Below the pieces are notes generated by a model, which had not been told where the DNA came from, did not search any database, and worked only from the letters and a program-made list of their open reading frames with translations. Position numbers and translations under genes: made by a program. Positions 1-6,317 of a stretch of DNA of 9,778 nucleotides are shown piece by piece. The stretch's first letter is position 1, and each line of letters opens with the position of its first letter. The stretch is from Rhodobacterales bacterium UBA3089 (GTDB lineage Bacteria; Pseudomonadota; Alphaproteobacteria; Rhodobacterales; Rhodobacteraceae), in NCBI GenBank assembly GCA_002367255.1, contig DFBD01000033.1, positions 1 through 9,778 of the forward strand, in the 5' to 3' direction.

Positions 1-84
1 ATCTCGATCGAACTGTTGCAAAAGGACGGGGCGTTGGAGTTGGCCGAACCTTGGTTGAGCATGGAGAGTGTTGGCGCGTGGTAA
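1..84 (+). CDS. C-terminal end of an unidentified protein (partial)
   Basis: Reading frame 1 is open from the window edge to a TAA at 82-84. It encodes 27 residues ending in ...LSMESVGAW. Its stop overlaps the preferred GTG start of the next gene within GTGGTAA, a 7-base overlap typical of translationally coupled operon genes. That overlap is the main reason to treat it as a real gene end. The fragment is too short to assign to a family, and I do not recognise it. By position it is probably the first visible member of the operon that continues with the two DUF1194 genes. Confidence 0.55.
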   Translation: MSIELLQKDGALELAEPWLSMESVGAW

Positions 85-737
85 AAGCCGCGCTGATATT
101 TTTGGCGGGGGTGTTTATGCCGTCGCTTTCAACGGCGGCGTGTTCGATTGCGCTGGCGTTGACGGTGGATGTGTCGGGGTCCATTAACGAGCAGGAATAT
201 CGGTTGCAGATGGACGGTCTGGCGGCGGCGTTGCGCGACCCTGCGGTGGCGAATGCGCTGGTTTCATCCGAGGTGGCGTTGATGCTGGTGCAATGGTCGG
301 GCGAGAGCCGACAGGAGATGTCGGTTCCTTGGCGCCGGATGCTGTCGCAAAGTGATGTAGCGGATTTCGCGGAACTGGTGGAACGTACGCCACGTGCTTG
401 GGCGGTGTTTTCGACAGGGATCGGGAACGCGTTATTGTTCACCGCTGCGCAGTTTGGCGAGGCTTCGGATTGTGAACACAAGGTGATCGATGTGTCTGGC
501 GACGGATATTCGAACGAAGGGCCGGCCCCGTTGGAAATATCGCAGGCGTTGGCGTTGCAGGGATTCCAGATTAACGGGTTGGCGATTGAAGATGACGAAT
601 TTGAATTGACCTCTTATTTCAAGCACAATGTTATAGCTGGTGAGGCGGCATTTGTATTCACAGCCGAGACTTATGCAGACTATCCGCGCACGATTTGGCG
701 CAAATTATTAAGCGAATTGATAATTCCGATTAGTTAA
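78..737 (+). CDS. DUF1194 family exported vWA-like protein (copy 1)
   Basis: A 219-residue protein of the DUF1194 family, a von Willebrand factor A-like fold of unknown function. It starts with a signal peptide (about residues 1-20, cut near STA-AC), so it is probably periplasmic. The metal-site (MIDAS) pattern is complete: D31-x-S33-x-S35, T113 and D138 in DVSGDG. C22 at the mature N-terminus and C132 just before KVIDVSGDG could form a disulfide. A TTG at 51 is in frame, but I chose GTG 78: it has GGAGAG 9 bases upstream, and from it the protein aligns without gaps with the next gene through its signal peptide, metal site and both cysteines. It overlaps the preceding gene's stop and lies 15 bases before copy 2. 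The family is confident; the biological role is unknown. Confidence 0.88.
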   Translation: MVKAALIFLAGVFMPSLSTAACSIALALTVDVSGSINEQEYRLQMDGLAAALRDPAVANALVSSEVALMLVQWSGESRQEMSVPWRRMLSQSDVADFAELVERTPRAWAVFSTGIGNALLFTAAQFGEASDCEHKVIDVSGDGYSNEGPAPLEISQALALQGFQINGLAIEDDEFELTSYFKHNVIAGEAAFVFTAETYADYPRTIWRKLLSELIIPIS

Positions 738-752
738 CTTTTTGGTGAGGAC

Positions 753-1409
753 ATGCAGCGTATTCTGATTCTGTTGGCGGCATTGCTTGGCTTCGCGGCG
801 GGGCCGGTAAGGGCGTGCAGTATGGCGTTGGTTCTGGCGATTGATGTTTCCAGTTCCATTGATATTGGCGAATATGGATTTCAGACGGATGGTTTGGCAG
901 ATGCTTTGCTGGACCCCGAAATTGCCGATGTGCTGGTGCAGCATCAGGTGGCGTTGTCGGTCGTGCAATGGTCTGGCGCAGGCGAGGGGGATTTGACGAT
1001 TCCGTGGCGGCGGATGTTGTCATATGGCGAGGTGCGGGATTTTTCCGCGCGGGTGCGGGGCATGCCGCGAATGTGGGAAGGGTCGAACACGGCGGTGGGC
1101 GACGCGATTGCGTTTTCTGCGGCGCAGTTTGACCGGGTATCTGATTGCGGGCGCAAGGTAATTGATGTGTCTGGCGACGGGTCCTCGAACGCGGGGCTGA
1201 ATGCGGCGACTGAAAGCCGTAAGGCCGAAGTGGCGGGGATCGAGATTAACGGCATCGCGATTGATATTATCGGGGCCAGCATTACGGGGTTTTATGAACG
1301 GTTTGTTGTTACGTCGGACGGGTTTGTAATCACGTCGCGGGGGTTCAGTGATTATCCGAGGTCTATTCGGGAAAAACTGTTGCGGGAATTGATTAAGCCG
1401 GGGAGTTAA
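753..1409 (+). CDS. DUF1194 family exported vWA-like protein (copy 2)
   Basis: A 218-residue paralogue of the preceding protein. It has a clear signal peptide (residues 1-21, ending PVRA before C22). It keeps the MIDAS residues D31, S33, S35, T113 and D138, and the cysteines C22 and C132, all at the same positions as in copy 1. By hand count about 70 of the 130 residues from 21 to 150 are identical to copy 1. The loop after the metal site and the last 50 residues diverge most, so the ligand may differ. GGTGAGG lies only 2 bases before the ATG, closer than usual, but no other start fits the signal peptide. The V-R-A-C sequence is a poor lipobox, so the cysteine more likely forms a disulfide than carries lipid. 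Function is unknown. Confidence 0.9.
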   Translation: MQRILILLAALLGFAAGPVRACSMALVLAIDVSSSIDIGEYGFQTDGLADALLDPEIADVLVQHQVALSVVQWSGAGEGDLTIPWRRMLSYGEVRDFSARVRGMPRMWEGSNTAVGDAIAFSAAQFDRVSDCGRKVIDVSGDGSSNAGLNAATESRKAEVAGIEINGIAIDIIGASITGFYERFVVTSDGFVITSRGFSDYPRSIREKLLRELIKPGS

Positions 1410-1426
1410 AAAAAGGGGGGAGTACC

Positions 1427-2053
1427 ATGGCATTGGAAGTAATCGGGCCGGGATTTGGCCGTACGGGAACGAATTCCCTTAGGCGGGCGCTGGAGGTTTT
1501 GGGGTTTGGGCCCTGTCATCATATGTATGAACTTGGCGAACATACCGAGTCGCTATCGGACTGGGAAGCATTGGCGCGCGGGGAGGCTGTCGATTGGAAC
1601 AAAGTTTTCAAAGGCTATCGGGCACAGGTGGATTGGCCTGGTGCTGCGTATTGGCGGGAACTTTCGGTGCATTTCCCCGATGCAAAGGTAATATTAACCA
1701 TACGTGATCCCGATGCGTGGTATGACTCCATGGAAAAGACCATTAATCCTTTTTTGGAGCTACATGGAGAGCATAAAGACGAGCAGCGAAACCGGCGGTC
1801 GTTGATGGCATTCGAAATAATCGGCAAGAAAATGTTTGAGGGAAGAGTTGCAGACAGAGCGTACGCAATAAGCAAGTTCAAAGCGAACATCGCTGACGTG
1901 CAGGCCGAGATCGCGCCAGAACGTCTTTTGACCTTTGATGTTCGGGAAGGGTGGGAACCCTTGTGTGCATTCCTTGGGGTGGATGTGCCGGACGTGGGTT
2001 TCCCGAATACCAACAATTCAAAAGATTTTAATGATCCGAACAGAACGGTGTAG
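1427..2053 (+). CDS. Sulfotransferase family protein (P-loop, Sulfotransfer_4 type)
   Basis: A 208-residue cytoplasmic protein resembling the short sulfotransferase families that transfer sulfate from PAPS. The PAPS 5'-phosphosulfate loop is at residues 9-18 (GFGRTGTNSL). The 3'-phosphate site fits the strand VILTIRDPDAWYDS, with R93 and S101. The length is normal for the group. GGGGGGAG lies 4 bases before the ATG, and the gene follows the second DUF1194 gene by 17 bases, so co-transcription is likely. The acceptor substrate cannot be read from the sequence. These small proteins are often annotated only by fold, so true sulfotransferase activity is inferred. Its stop falls 8 bases before the predicted ssrA -35 box, and no terminator is visible between them. 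Confidence 0.85.
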   Translation: MALEVIGPGFGRTGTNSLRRALEVLGFGPCHHMYELGEHTESLSDWEALARGEAVDWNKVFKGYRAQVDWPGAAYWRELSVHFPDAKVILTIRDPDAWYDSMEKTINPFLELHGEHKDEQRNRRSLMAFEIIGKKMFEGRVADRAYAISKFKANIADVQAEIAPERLLTFDVREGWEPLCAFLGVDVPDVGFPNTNNSKDFNDPNRTV

Positions 2054-2060
2054 AGAGAAC

Positions 2061-2089
2061 TTGAACCCCTGCGCAGTGCGCCCTATATA
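2061..2089 (+). promoter_or_regulatory. Predicted sigma-70 promoter of ssrA
   Basis: A -35 box TTGAAC (2061-2066) and a -10 box TATATA (2084-2089) are separated by 17 bases. This places the transcription start near 2095, just before the UUCG-capped hairpin that begins the tmRNA. Spacing and sequence are close to the consensus, and the position fits the RNA gene. Confidence 0.7.
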
Positions 2090-2174
2090 TAAAGCGTTCC
2101 TTCGGGGACTATGGTGATAAACGCGCATGTAATAGGCGGTTCGGACCCGGGGGCGGTACCCGGCGACTCCACCA

Positions 2175-2199
2175 AATATCCCTTCATTTGAGGGATTAT
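2175..2199 (+). other. Linker excised between the two tmRNA pieces
   Basis: These 25 bases separate the CCA end of the acceptor piece from the 5' G of the coding piece. They form a perfect 6-bp hairpin, ATCCCT (2178-2183) with AGGGAT (2191-2196), which would stack on the acceptor stem in the precursor. In permuted tmRNAs this linker is removed by tRNA-type processing; here that is inferred from the structure. Confidence 0.75.
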
Positions 2200-2285
2200 G
2201 GGGTCGAAACAGGATCGACGGACGTTCAAAGATGTTTGCTTTTGCTCGGCTGACTGCCACCGTTATCGGCGTAAAATGTACAATT

Positions 2286-2330
2286 GCAAATGACAATCGT
2301 GCTCCAAGCAAGATGGCTATCGCTGCTTAA
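2286..2330 (+). CDS. tmRNA proteolysis-tag reading frame
   Basis: This short frame within ssrA encodes ANDNRAPSKMAIAA and then TAA. The first codon, GCA, is the resume codon. The A-N-D-N start and the hydrophobic Ala-Ala end are the parts known to bind SspB and ClpX respectively in characterised tags. The penultimate block ends AIAA, where many tags have LAA or VAA. It is translated only after trans-translation, not from its own start codon. Confidence 0.88.
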   Translation, partial: ANDNRAPSKMAIAA

Positions 2331-2553
2331 TTGCAGCTTATGTAGCTTTCAAGTTTGAAACCTAACTCCAGTCTCTTAGCGGAGCCTGGCGGGGGTCGGA
2401 GGTCCCTGGCAACAGAAACCTCCACTTAATCTTCTATTAAATTACTGAACTTTACCGACGCTGCGTTTGGGCGCATCGGCAAGCGAGCCACCTGCGTTTG
2501 ACGATAACCGGAAGGGTCCGAATACCAAGTGAAACGCCGCGTCGCCAGAGTGC

Positions 2554-2581
2554 TTGCCTAAATGCCATATTCAGGTATTCT
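2554..2581 (+). promoter_or_regulatory. Possible promoter of the DUF302 gene
   Basis: TTGCCT (2554-2559) and TATTCT (2576-2581) are spaced 16 bases apart and lie about 35 bases before the DUF302 start. The match is moderate. The rest of 2437-2616 shows only an imperfect hairpin near 2455-2480 with no T-tract. Confidence 0.35.
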
Positions 2582-2616
2582 AATGTGTATATAAAAATAA
2601 ATCAGGGGACGATTTT

Positions 2617-3204
2617 ATGGCTATTATTCGCAATATTTTGGCACTTTTGGGCCTTGTTGCAATCGGTGTGGCGGTCTGGATAGGGCCGACTGCGTACAAA
2701 TACAAAGTTGCGCTTGATGGGTTCGATGAACAAGCCTTCGAGATGTACAAAGGTCTGGGTGATCGTTTGGTCGAGCACGGCAACGCGGTTGGGGCTACGG
2801 TCTGGAGCGCGAAAGTGGCTGACGGGTTGACGTTCGAGGAGGTCGATCAATCAATCCGTAACATCGCAATCGAGCGTAACATCAAAAACGTTGGTGATTT
2901 GCCGCTTGGCGATCAGGTGGCGGCGATGAAAGGCGAGCCTTGGCGTAAGCTGAACATATATCTTTACTGCAATCCGCTGACAGCGGCGAAAATGGTTGAG
3001 TATGATATTGCCTATGCGGCGTATCTGCCGTGCCGCGTTTCGTTGGCCGAGGATGAAAATGGCGAGTTGTGGATTTACACGCTTAACATGGATCTGATGA
3101 TTTATGGCGGCGAAACGTTGCCGCCCGAGCTTCTGGAGGAGGCGTTGGGCGTTAAGGAAACCATGCTGGATATCCTTGAGCGTGCGGCCGAGGGGGATTT
3201 TTAA
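2617..3204 (+). CDS. Membrane-anchored DUF302 domain protein
   Basis: A 195-residue protein. Residues 4-23 form one hydrophobic segment, an uncleaved anchor or signal. The C-terminal half resembles DUF302: the segment around NIYLYCNP (C118) is followed by AAYLPCRVSLAEDENG (C139), matching the family's core of a CNP-like turn and an LPC-type strand before a charged turn. The family's function is not established; its members are often small proteins linked to redox or stress. The two cysteines are both in the likely exported part. AGGGGA (2604-2609) lies 7 bases before the ATG. The gene stands alone between ssrA and a strong terminator, so it is probably monocistronic. Confidence 0.7.
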   Translation: MAIIRNILALLGLVAIGVAVWIGPTAYKYKVALDGFDEQAFEMYKGLGDRLVEHGNAVGATVWSAKVADGLTFEEVDQSIRNIAIERNIKNVGDLPLGDQVAAMKGEPWRKLNIYLYCNPLTAAKMVEYDIAYAAYLPCRVSLAEDENGELWIYTLNMDLMIYGGETLPPELLEEALGVKETMLDILERAAEGDF

Positions 3205-3229
3205 GCTAATCTATAGTGGCGATGTTTGA

Positions 3230-3262
3230 CGGAGGCACCTTTGCGGGGGCCTCCGTTTTTTT
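3230..3262 (+). terminator. Rho-independent terminator after the DUF302 gene
   Basis: CGGAGGC (3230-3236) pairs perfectly with GCCTCCG (3249-3255), followed by seven T residues (3256-3262). It lies 26 bases after the DUF302 stop. On the - strand the hairpin has no following T-run, so it mainly ends + strand transcription. Confidence 0.92.
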
Positions 3263-3263
3263 G

Positions 3264-4304
3264 TTAGGTGATGGCACCAAAGGCGAAGCCTGCCACCATT
3301 GCCCCGAATATGCCCAGCGACATGTAGGTGAAGAACACCTTTGGTTTCACCAGTGACCAGACGGCGGTCATGGCAGGGATGGAGCTGACGGCACCGGCAA
3401 CCATGAAGGCCATTGCAGCACCTGCGGTCATGCCTTGTTCCATCAATCCTGCCAGCAGCGGTGGCGCGATGTAGCCGTTCAGGTAGGCGGGGGCGCCGAT
3501 CAGGGCACTTAGGATCACGGGCTTTGGGCCGGTTCCGCCAAGTACACCGGCGATAAGGTCGGCCGGGACGTAGGTGATCATCAACGCTTCGAGCAGATAC
3601 GCGAGCGACATCCATTTCAGCAAGAACAACATGTTTTCTTTGCCAAGTTCCATGAAGGTGGCACGGCGAGGGGCCTCGGTCCAGAATTTCCAGACGGGCT
3701 TTTGATCTATGGGCGAGGGGCCGCAGCTGCAACCACAACCCGCGCTTTTACGTGGGCGCAGCGGGTTGTGGAACGCGCCTGTTTTGACCAAAATGCTGAC
3801 GATGAACCCACCTGCGAGGCCTAACAAAACGGCTGCGACGGCTTTGGCGATGGCGAAGTTCCAGCCAAGTGCCCCTGCGGTAATTAGTAGGCTAGGAGGG
3901 TCCACCAATGGCGAGGCGAGCCAGAATGCCATGACGGGGCCAAGCGGGACGCCCATGGCCAGAAGACCGGCGATGAAGGGAATTACCTCGCATGAACAAA
4001 ACGGGGCGAGGCCGCCGACGAGGGCAGCAAGGATAATCATGCGGTATTCACGGCCCTTGAATACGTTGGCGATGATCGCTTCGGCACCGCTGGCGCTTAG
4101 GTAGGCGATGGTTATCACCGCGAACAGGATGTAGGGCGCAGTGCCGCCAAGGGCATGGATTGCGATGTTCAGAATTGCGCCCATGCTGTTTGGGTCGAGT
4201 AGGGCGATTAACGCGATAATCAGCAAGATCATGCCCCACGGCGACCATAGCGGCGAGAGGACTTTAAACGGATTGCGGGGCGTTGGGCTGGTTAGGTCAG
4301 ACAT
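3264..4304 (-). CDS. ArsP/DUF318-type permease
   Basis: A 346-residue polytopic inner-membrane protein of the DUF318/ArsP permease family, whose characterised members export organoarsenicals. The hallmark segment GGLAPFCSCEVIPF carries C103 and C105 in an early helix, and the repeat-like GAPAYLNGYIAPPLLAGL occurs near 270-287. A central hydrophilic loop holds a cysteine cluster CGCSC (C190, C192, C194), which could bind a soft metal or metalloid. I chose ATG 4304 over an in-frame ATG at 4334: GGAG lies 7 bases upstream, and it overlaps the arsR stop by 8 bases in ATGTCTGA, a coupling arrangement. The substrate is inferred from the family and the ArsR partner; other metalloids are possible. 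Confidence 0.85.
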   Translation of the reverse strand: MSDLTSPTPRNPFKVLSPLWSPWGMILLIIALIALLDPNSMGAILNIAIHALGGTAPYILFAVITIAYLSASGAEAIIANVFKGREYRMIILAALVGGLAPFCSCEVIPFIAGLLAMGVPLGPVMAFWLASPLVDPPSLLITAGALGWNFAIAKAVAAVLLGLAGGFIVSILVKTGAFHNPLRPRKSAGCGCSCGPSPIDQKPVWKFWTEAPRRATFMELGKENMLFLLKWMSLAYLLEALMITYVPADLIAGVLGGTGPKPVILSALIGAPAYLNGYIAPPLLAGLMEQGMTAGAAMAFMVAGAVSSIPAMTAVWSLVKPKVFFTYMSLGIFGAMVAGFAFGAIT

Positions 4305-4614
4305 TTGGTGGCTCCGGTTTTTGGTCAGGGGCATCGATGCAGCACTCGTTCAGCAAGAACTCGGCAAGTGCGCTCAGGTGGTCGTAATTGGCAATGTTGA
4401 ACATGGCGCGGCCTTGTTTGACCTGTTTGATTACGCCGCCATCAGCGAGGTGCTTTAGATGATGCATCAGGGTCGAGGCCGGGATTCCCAGCTTTTGCTG
4501 GATGTCACTGGTGGTTAGGCCTGCCTCTCCGGTGCGGACTAAAAGGGTAAGAACCTGAAGACGCGGGGCGGAACCCACGGCGGCAAAACCTGTGCTTGCT
4601 TGGTTGATATTCAT
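4297..4614 (-). CDS. ArsR-family metalloid-responsive repressor
   Basis: A 105-residue winged-helix regulator. The helix-turn-helix covers about residues 33-58 (TTSDIQQKLGIPASTLMHHLKHL), followed by the wing VIKQVKQGRAMFNI. There is no CVC sensor motif in the DNA-binding helix. The only cysteines are adjacent, C91-C92, near the C-terminus, resembling ArsR types that sense arsenite with C-terminal cysteines. A third ligand is not visible and could come from the partner subunit or be absent. GGAGG lies 4 bases before the ATG. The gene leads the two-gene operon with the permease and probably represses it through the inverted repeat in its promoter. Confidence 0.88.
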   Translation of the reverse strand: MNINQASTGFAAVGSAPRLQVLTLLVRTGEAGLTTSDIQQKLGIPASTLMHHLKHLADGGVIKQVKQGRAMFNIANYDHLSALAEFLLNECCIDAPDQKPEPPNV

Positions 4615-4640
4615 TATGCCTCCATAAAACTAGTTATATG

Positions 4641-4667
4641 GTTATATCAAGATAAACGATATGGCAA
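4641..4667 (-). promoter_or_regulatory. arsR promoter with overlapping operator
   Basis: On the - strand, TTGCCA (4667-4662) and TATAAC (4646-4641) form a -35/-10 pair with a short 15-base spacer. An inverted repeat, ATATC-9 bases-GATAT (4644-4662), fills the spacer and touches both boxes. A repressor bound there would block RNA polymerase, and a short spacer also suits a regulated promoter. A second copy of GTTATAT lies at 4633-4639. Confidence 0.5.
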
Positions 4668-4676
4668 GAGGGCTCT

Positions 4677-4705
4677 TTGAGCTACTCGGATAATCCCCCG
4701 ATTAT
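4677..4705 (+). promoter_or_regulatory. Possible sspB promoter with a palindrome over the -10 box
   Basis: TTGAGC (4677-4682) and GATTAT (4700-4705) are 17 bases apart, each matching 4 of 6 consensus bases. The -10 box is one arm of a perfect inverted repeat ATAATC-CCCC-GATTAT (4690-4705). Transcription would start near 4712, leaving a leader of about 115 bases. The boxes are not strong. Confidence 0.35.
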
Positions 4706-4827
4706 TTGGGGACACGTGAGGGAATAACGTCCTTTGGCTTGTGTTGGCGGGATAATTGTTCAACTGCCTCTTTCATCTGGATTGGATTAGGCATAGCATT
4801 CATTAAGACTATTGGTGAGGTGATCAA

Positions 4828-5289
4828 ATGAGTAACGAAATCAACTACGGCCAGATGATGCAAAAGGCGATGCAAGGGCTGCTGAAAAGCATTCTTGAGC
4901 GTGTTGCAAAGGAAGGCCTGCCCGGCGATCACCACTTTTTTATTACGTTCGATACACGCCACCCAGGTGTCGAGATGTCTGCGTGGTTGAAAGAGGAATA
5001 CCCGGAGGAAATCACCATCGTGATGCAGGAATGGTTCGACGGCTTGGCCGTAATGTCGGACCGCTTCATGGTGACGTTGAATTTCAACGACACAGCCGAG
5101 CCAATGGTTATCCCGTTTGATGCGATCCGCACGTTCGTTGACCCCTCGGTCGAGTTCGGGTTGCGGTTTGATGCGCAGGACAACGTGAACGATTTTGAAG
5201 AGCTGCCAGATTTTGATGACGATGATGACGACGAACCCCATATGGACGCCGAAGTTGTAAGTCTGGATGCGTTCAGAAAGCCGACTTAA
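4828..5289 (+). CDS. sspB: SspB, ClpXP adaptor for tmRNA-tagged proteins
   Basis: A 153-residue cytoplasmic protein of the alphaproteobacterial SspB family. It delivers substrates carrying the tmRNA tag to the ClpXP protease. The tag-binding fold covers about residues 30-118 (HHFFITFDTRHPGV, ITIVMQEWFDGL, MVIPFDAIRTFVDPSVEFGL). A flexible acidic linker follows (D130-D135 run). The C-terminal tail VVSLDAFRKPT matches the ClpX-docking end of the alpha-type adaptor. GTGAGG lies 7 bases before the ATG. Its substrate tag is encoded by ssrA about 2.4 kb upstream. A downstream membrane-protein gene 41 bases away may share its transcript. Confidence 0.93.
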   Translation: MSNEINYGQMMQKAMQGLLKSILERVAKEGLPGDHHFFITFDTRHPGVEMSAWLKEEYPEEITIVMQEWFDGLAVMSDRFMVTLNFNDTAEPMVIPFDAIRTFVDPSVEFGLRFDAQDNVNDFEELPDFDDDDDDEPHMDAEVVSLDAFRKPT

Positions 5290-5330
5290 GCGGCGGGTTT
5301 GACGGCCAAACCGGTGGGAGGTAGACGGCC

Positions 5331-6182
5331 ATGAAGACCAACGTGAAATATATAGCGCTGATGACGATTGCGATGTCGCTGATCTGGATGATTTCGGATG
5401 GATTGTTCATGGGAGTGGCTGATCCAGTTGAATTGGTGTTGTCGTCGGGGGCGTTGCTGCTGGTCAGTTTCGTGAATGTGCTGGTAGTGGCATGGTTCGT
5501 GAACCGTACGCATTTGACGGGGCTTGGCTTGGCGTTCCGTGTGTTTTTCCTGCTGTTCGGTGTGATGTTTTTTATGACACAGATAGGGACGTTGCTGTTT
5601 AACACCGCAATCGAGGTGCCGGTAGAGGTTGTCGGGGCGACCATTGCATCGGGTGCTTTGGCGACGTTAAGCGTGGCGGTATTGGCGATTTTTTATCGCC
5701 GCGAGCTGGGGCCGCCTGCGCGGTGGGACATGTGGGTAGATCCTTCGCGTAATGTTTCCAAGCTGCTGATACTGGCGGTGATCTATATGATTTTTTACTT
5801 TGTGTTCGGGTATTACACGGCTTGGCAGGTTCCGGAACTTCGTGAATTCTATTCCGGTTCGACCGAGATTACCCCCTTTTGGGCACACCTTTGGGATGTT
5901 TTGCGTGGCAACATTGCTTTGCCTGTTTTCCAGCTTACACGCGGATTGATGTGGGCTGGCCTCGGGTACGCGGCGATTGTCGGGCTGGGGAATGCGAAAG
6001 CGTGGGAGCGGTTTATTCTGGTTGGCTTGATCCTGAGTGTCGGGCTGGCGACGCCTTTACTGTTGCCGAATGAGTTTATACCACCTGAGGTGCGAGGCGG
6101 GCATTTCTTTGAGTTGCTAGCCGAGAACTTCCTGTTCGGAATGTTGGTTGCACTGTTCTTCCGGCCTAGGGCGCGGGGGTAG
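5331..6182 (+). CDS. Unidentified eight-helix membrane protein
   Basis: I do not recognise this 283-residue protein. About eight hydrophobic helices are visible near residues 8-28, 35-57, 66-88, 96-122, 143-163, 195-219, 227-246 and 258-277. There is no signal peptide, cysteine or known transporter motif. Charged or aromatic loops stand out at RRELGPPARWDMWVDPSR (123-140) and YYTAWQVPELREFYSG (161-176). GGGAGG lies 9 bases before the ATG. It follows sspB by 41 bases with no terminator between, so they may be co-transcribed, though a functional link is not shown. The base composition matches the core genes around it. Confidence 0.8.
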   Translation: MKTNVKYIALMTIAMSLIWMISDGLFMGVADPVELVLSSGALLLVSFVNVLVVAWFVNRTHLTGLGLAFRVFFLLFGVMFFMTQIGTLLFNTAIEVPVEVVGATIASGALATLSVAVLAIFYRRELGPPARWDMWVDPSRNVSKLLILAVIYMIFYFVFGYYTAWQVPELREFYSGSTEITPFWAHLWDVLRGNIALPVFQLTRGLMWAGLGYAAIVGLGNAKAWERFILVGLILSVGLATPLLLPNEFIPPEVRGGHFFELLAENFLFGMLVALFFRPRARG

Positions 6183-6186
6183 GTGG

Positions 6187-6209
6187 TGGGGCCATCCCCC
6201 AATTTGTTT
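6187..6209 (+). terminator. Weak terminator after the membrane-protein gene
   Basis: TGGGG (6187-6191) pairs with CCCCA (6197-6201), followed by an interrupted T-rich stretch ATTTGTTT. The stem is short and the T-run broken, so termination may be partial. Confidence 0.4.
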
Positions 6210-6317
6210 GCGATGGCCGCTTTCTTGACCAATTGCTTGCGCGTCTTTGGCTCTACTGATAGCTATTTTGTAAAACATATTCGTTCATTCCAGAGCTAGC
6301 AGTGGAGCACCGAAAAA

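Larger units (their letters stand above)
2094..2436 (+). ncRNA. ssrA: Two-piece (circularly permuted) tmRNA
   Basis: This gene makes the tRNA-mRNA hybrid that rescues stalled ribosomes. The order is permuted as in alphaproteobacteria: the acceptor piece comes first and the coding piece second. The acceptor piece opens with a hairpin GTTCC-TTCG-GGGAC (2096-2109). It contains a T-arm-like stem CCGGG/CCCGG (2147-2151 with 2159-2163) and ends with CGACTCC-A-CCA (CCA at 2172-2174). The coding piece starts with GGGGTCG (2200-2206), which pairs with 2164-2170 as a 7-bp acceptor stem. The tag frame is 2286-2327, encoding ANDNRAPSKMAIAA, with stop TAA at 2328-2330. A 3' hairpin GGAGGT...ACCTCC (2398-2423) encloses CTG-GCAA-CAG. 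Both outer ends are estimates. The T-loop GGCGGTA is not the usual TTCRA; I recall this as normal for alphaproteobacterial tmRNA, but that is from memory. Confidence 0.93.

Noticed and set aside
78..1409. DUF1194 proteins as lipoproteins, because of the cysteine after the signal peptide
   Set aside because: The residues before the cysteine (TAA and VRA) do not fit a lipobox, and a second invariant cysteine makes a disulfide more likely.
2455..2480. An imperfect hairpin after ssrA as a terminator
   Set aside because: The stem has mismatches and no T-tract follows, so no ssrA terminator can be called.
3211..3738. A 175-codon - strand frame overlapping the permease gene
   Set aside because: It is rich in Arg, His and Cys, the usual sign of an out-of-frame shadow, and overlaps the terminator and the confident permease frame.
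4702..5241. A 179-codon open frame on the - strand opposite sspB
   Set aside because: It is antisense to a confidently identified sspB, has no ribosome site or recognisable domain, and its composition is what the opposite strand of a real gene gives.
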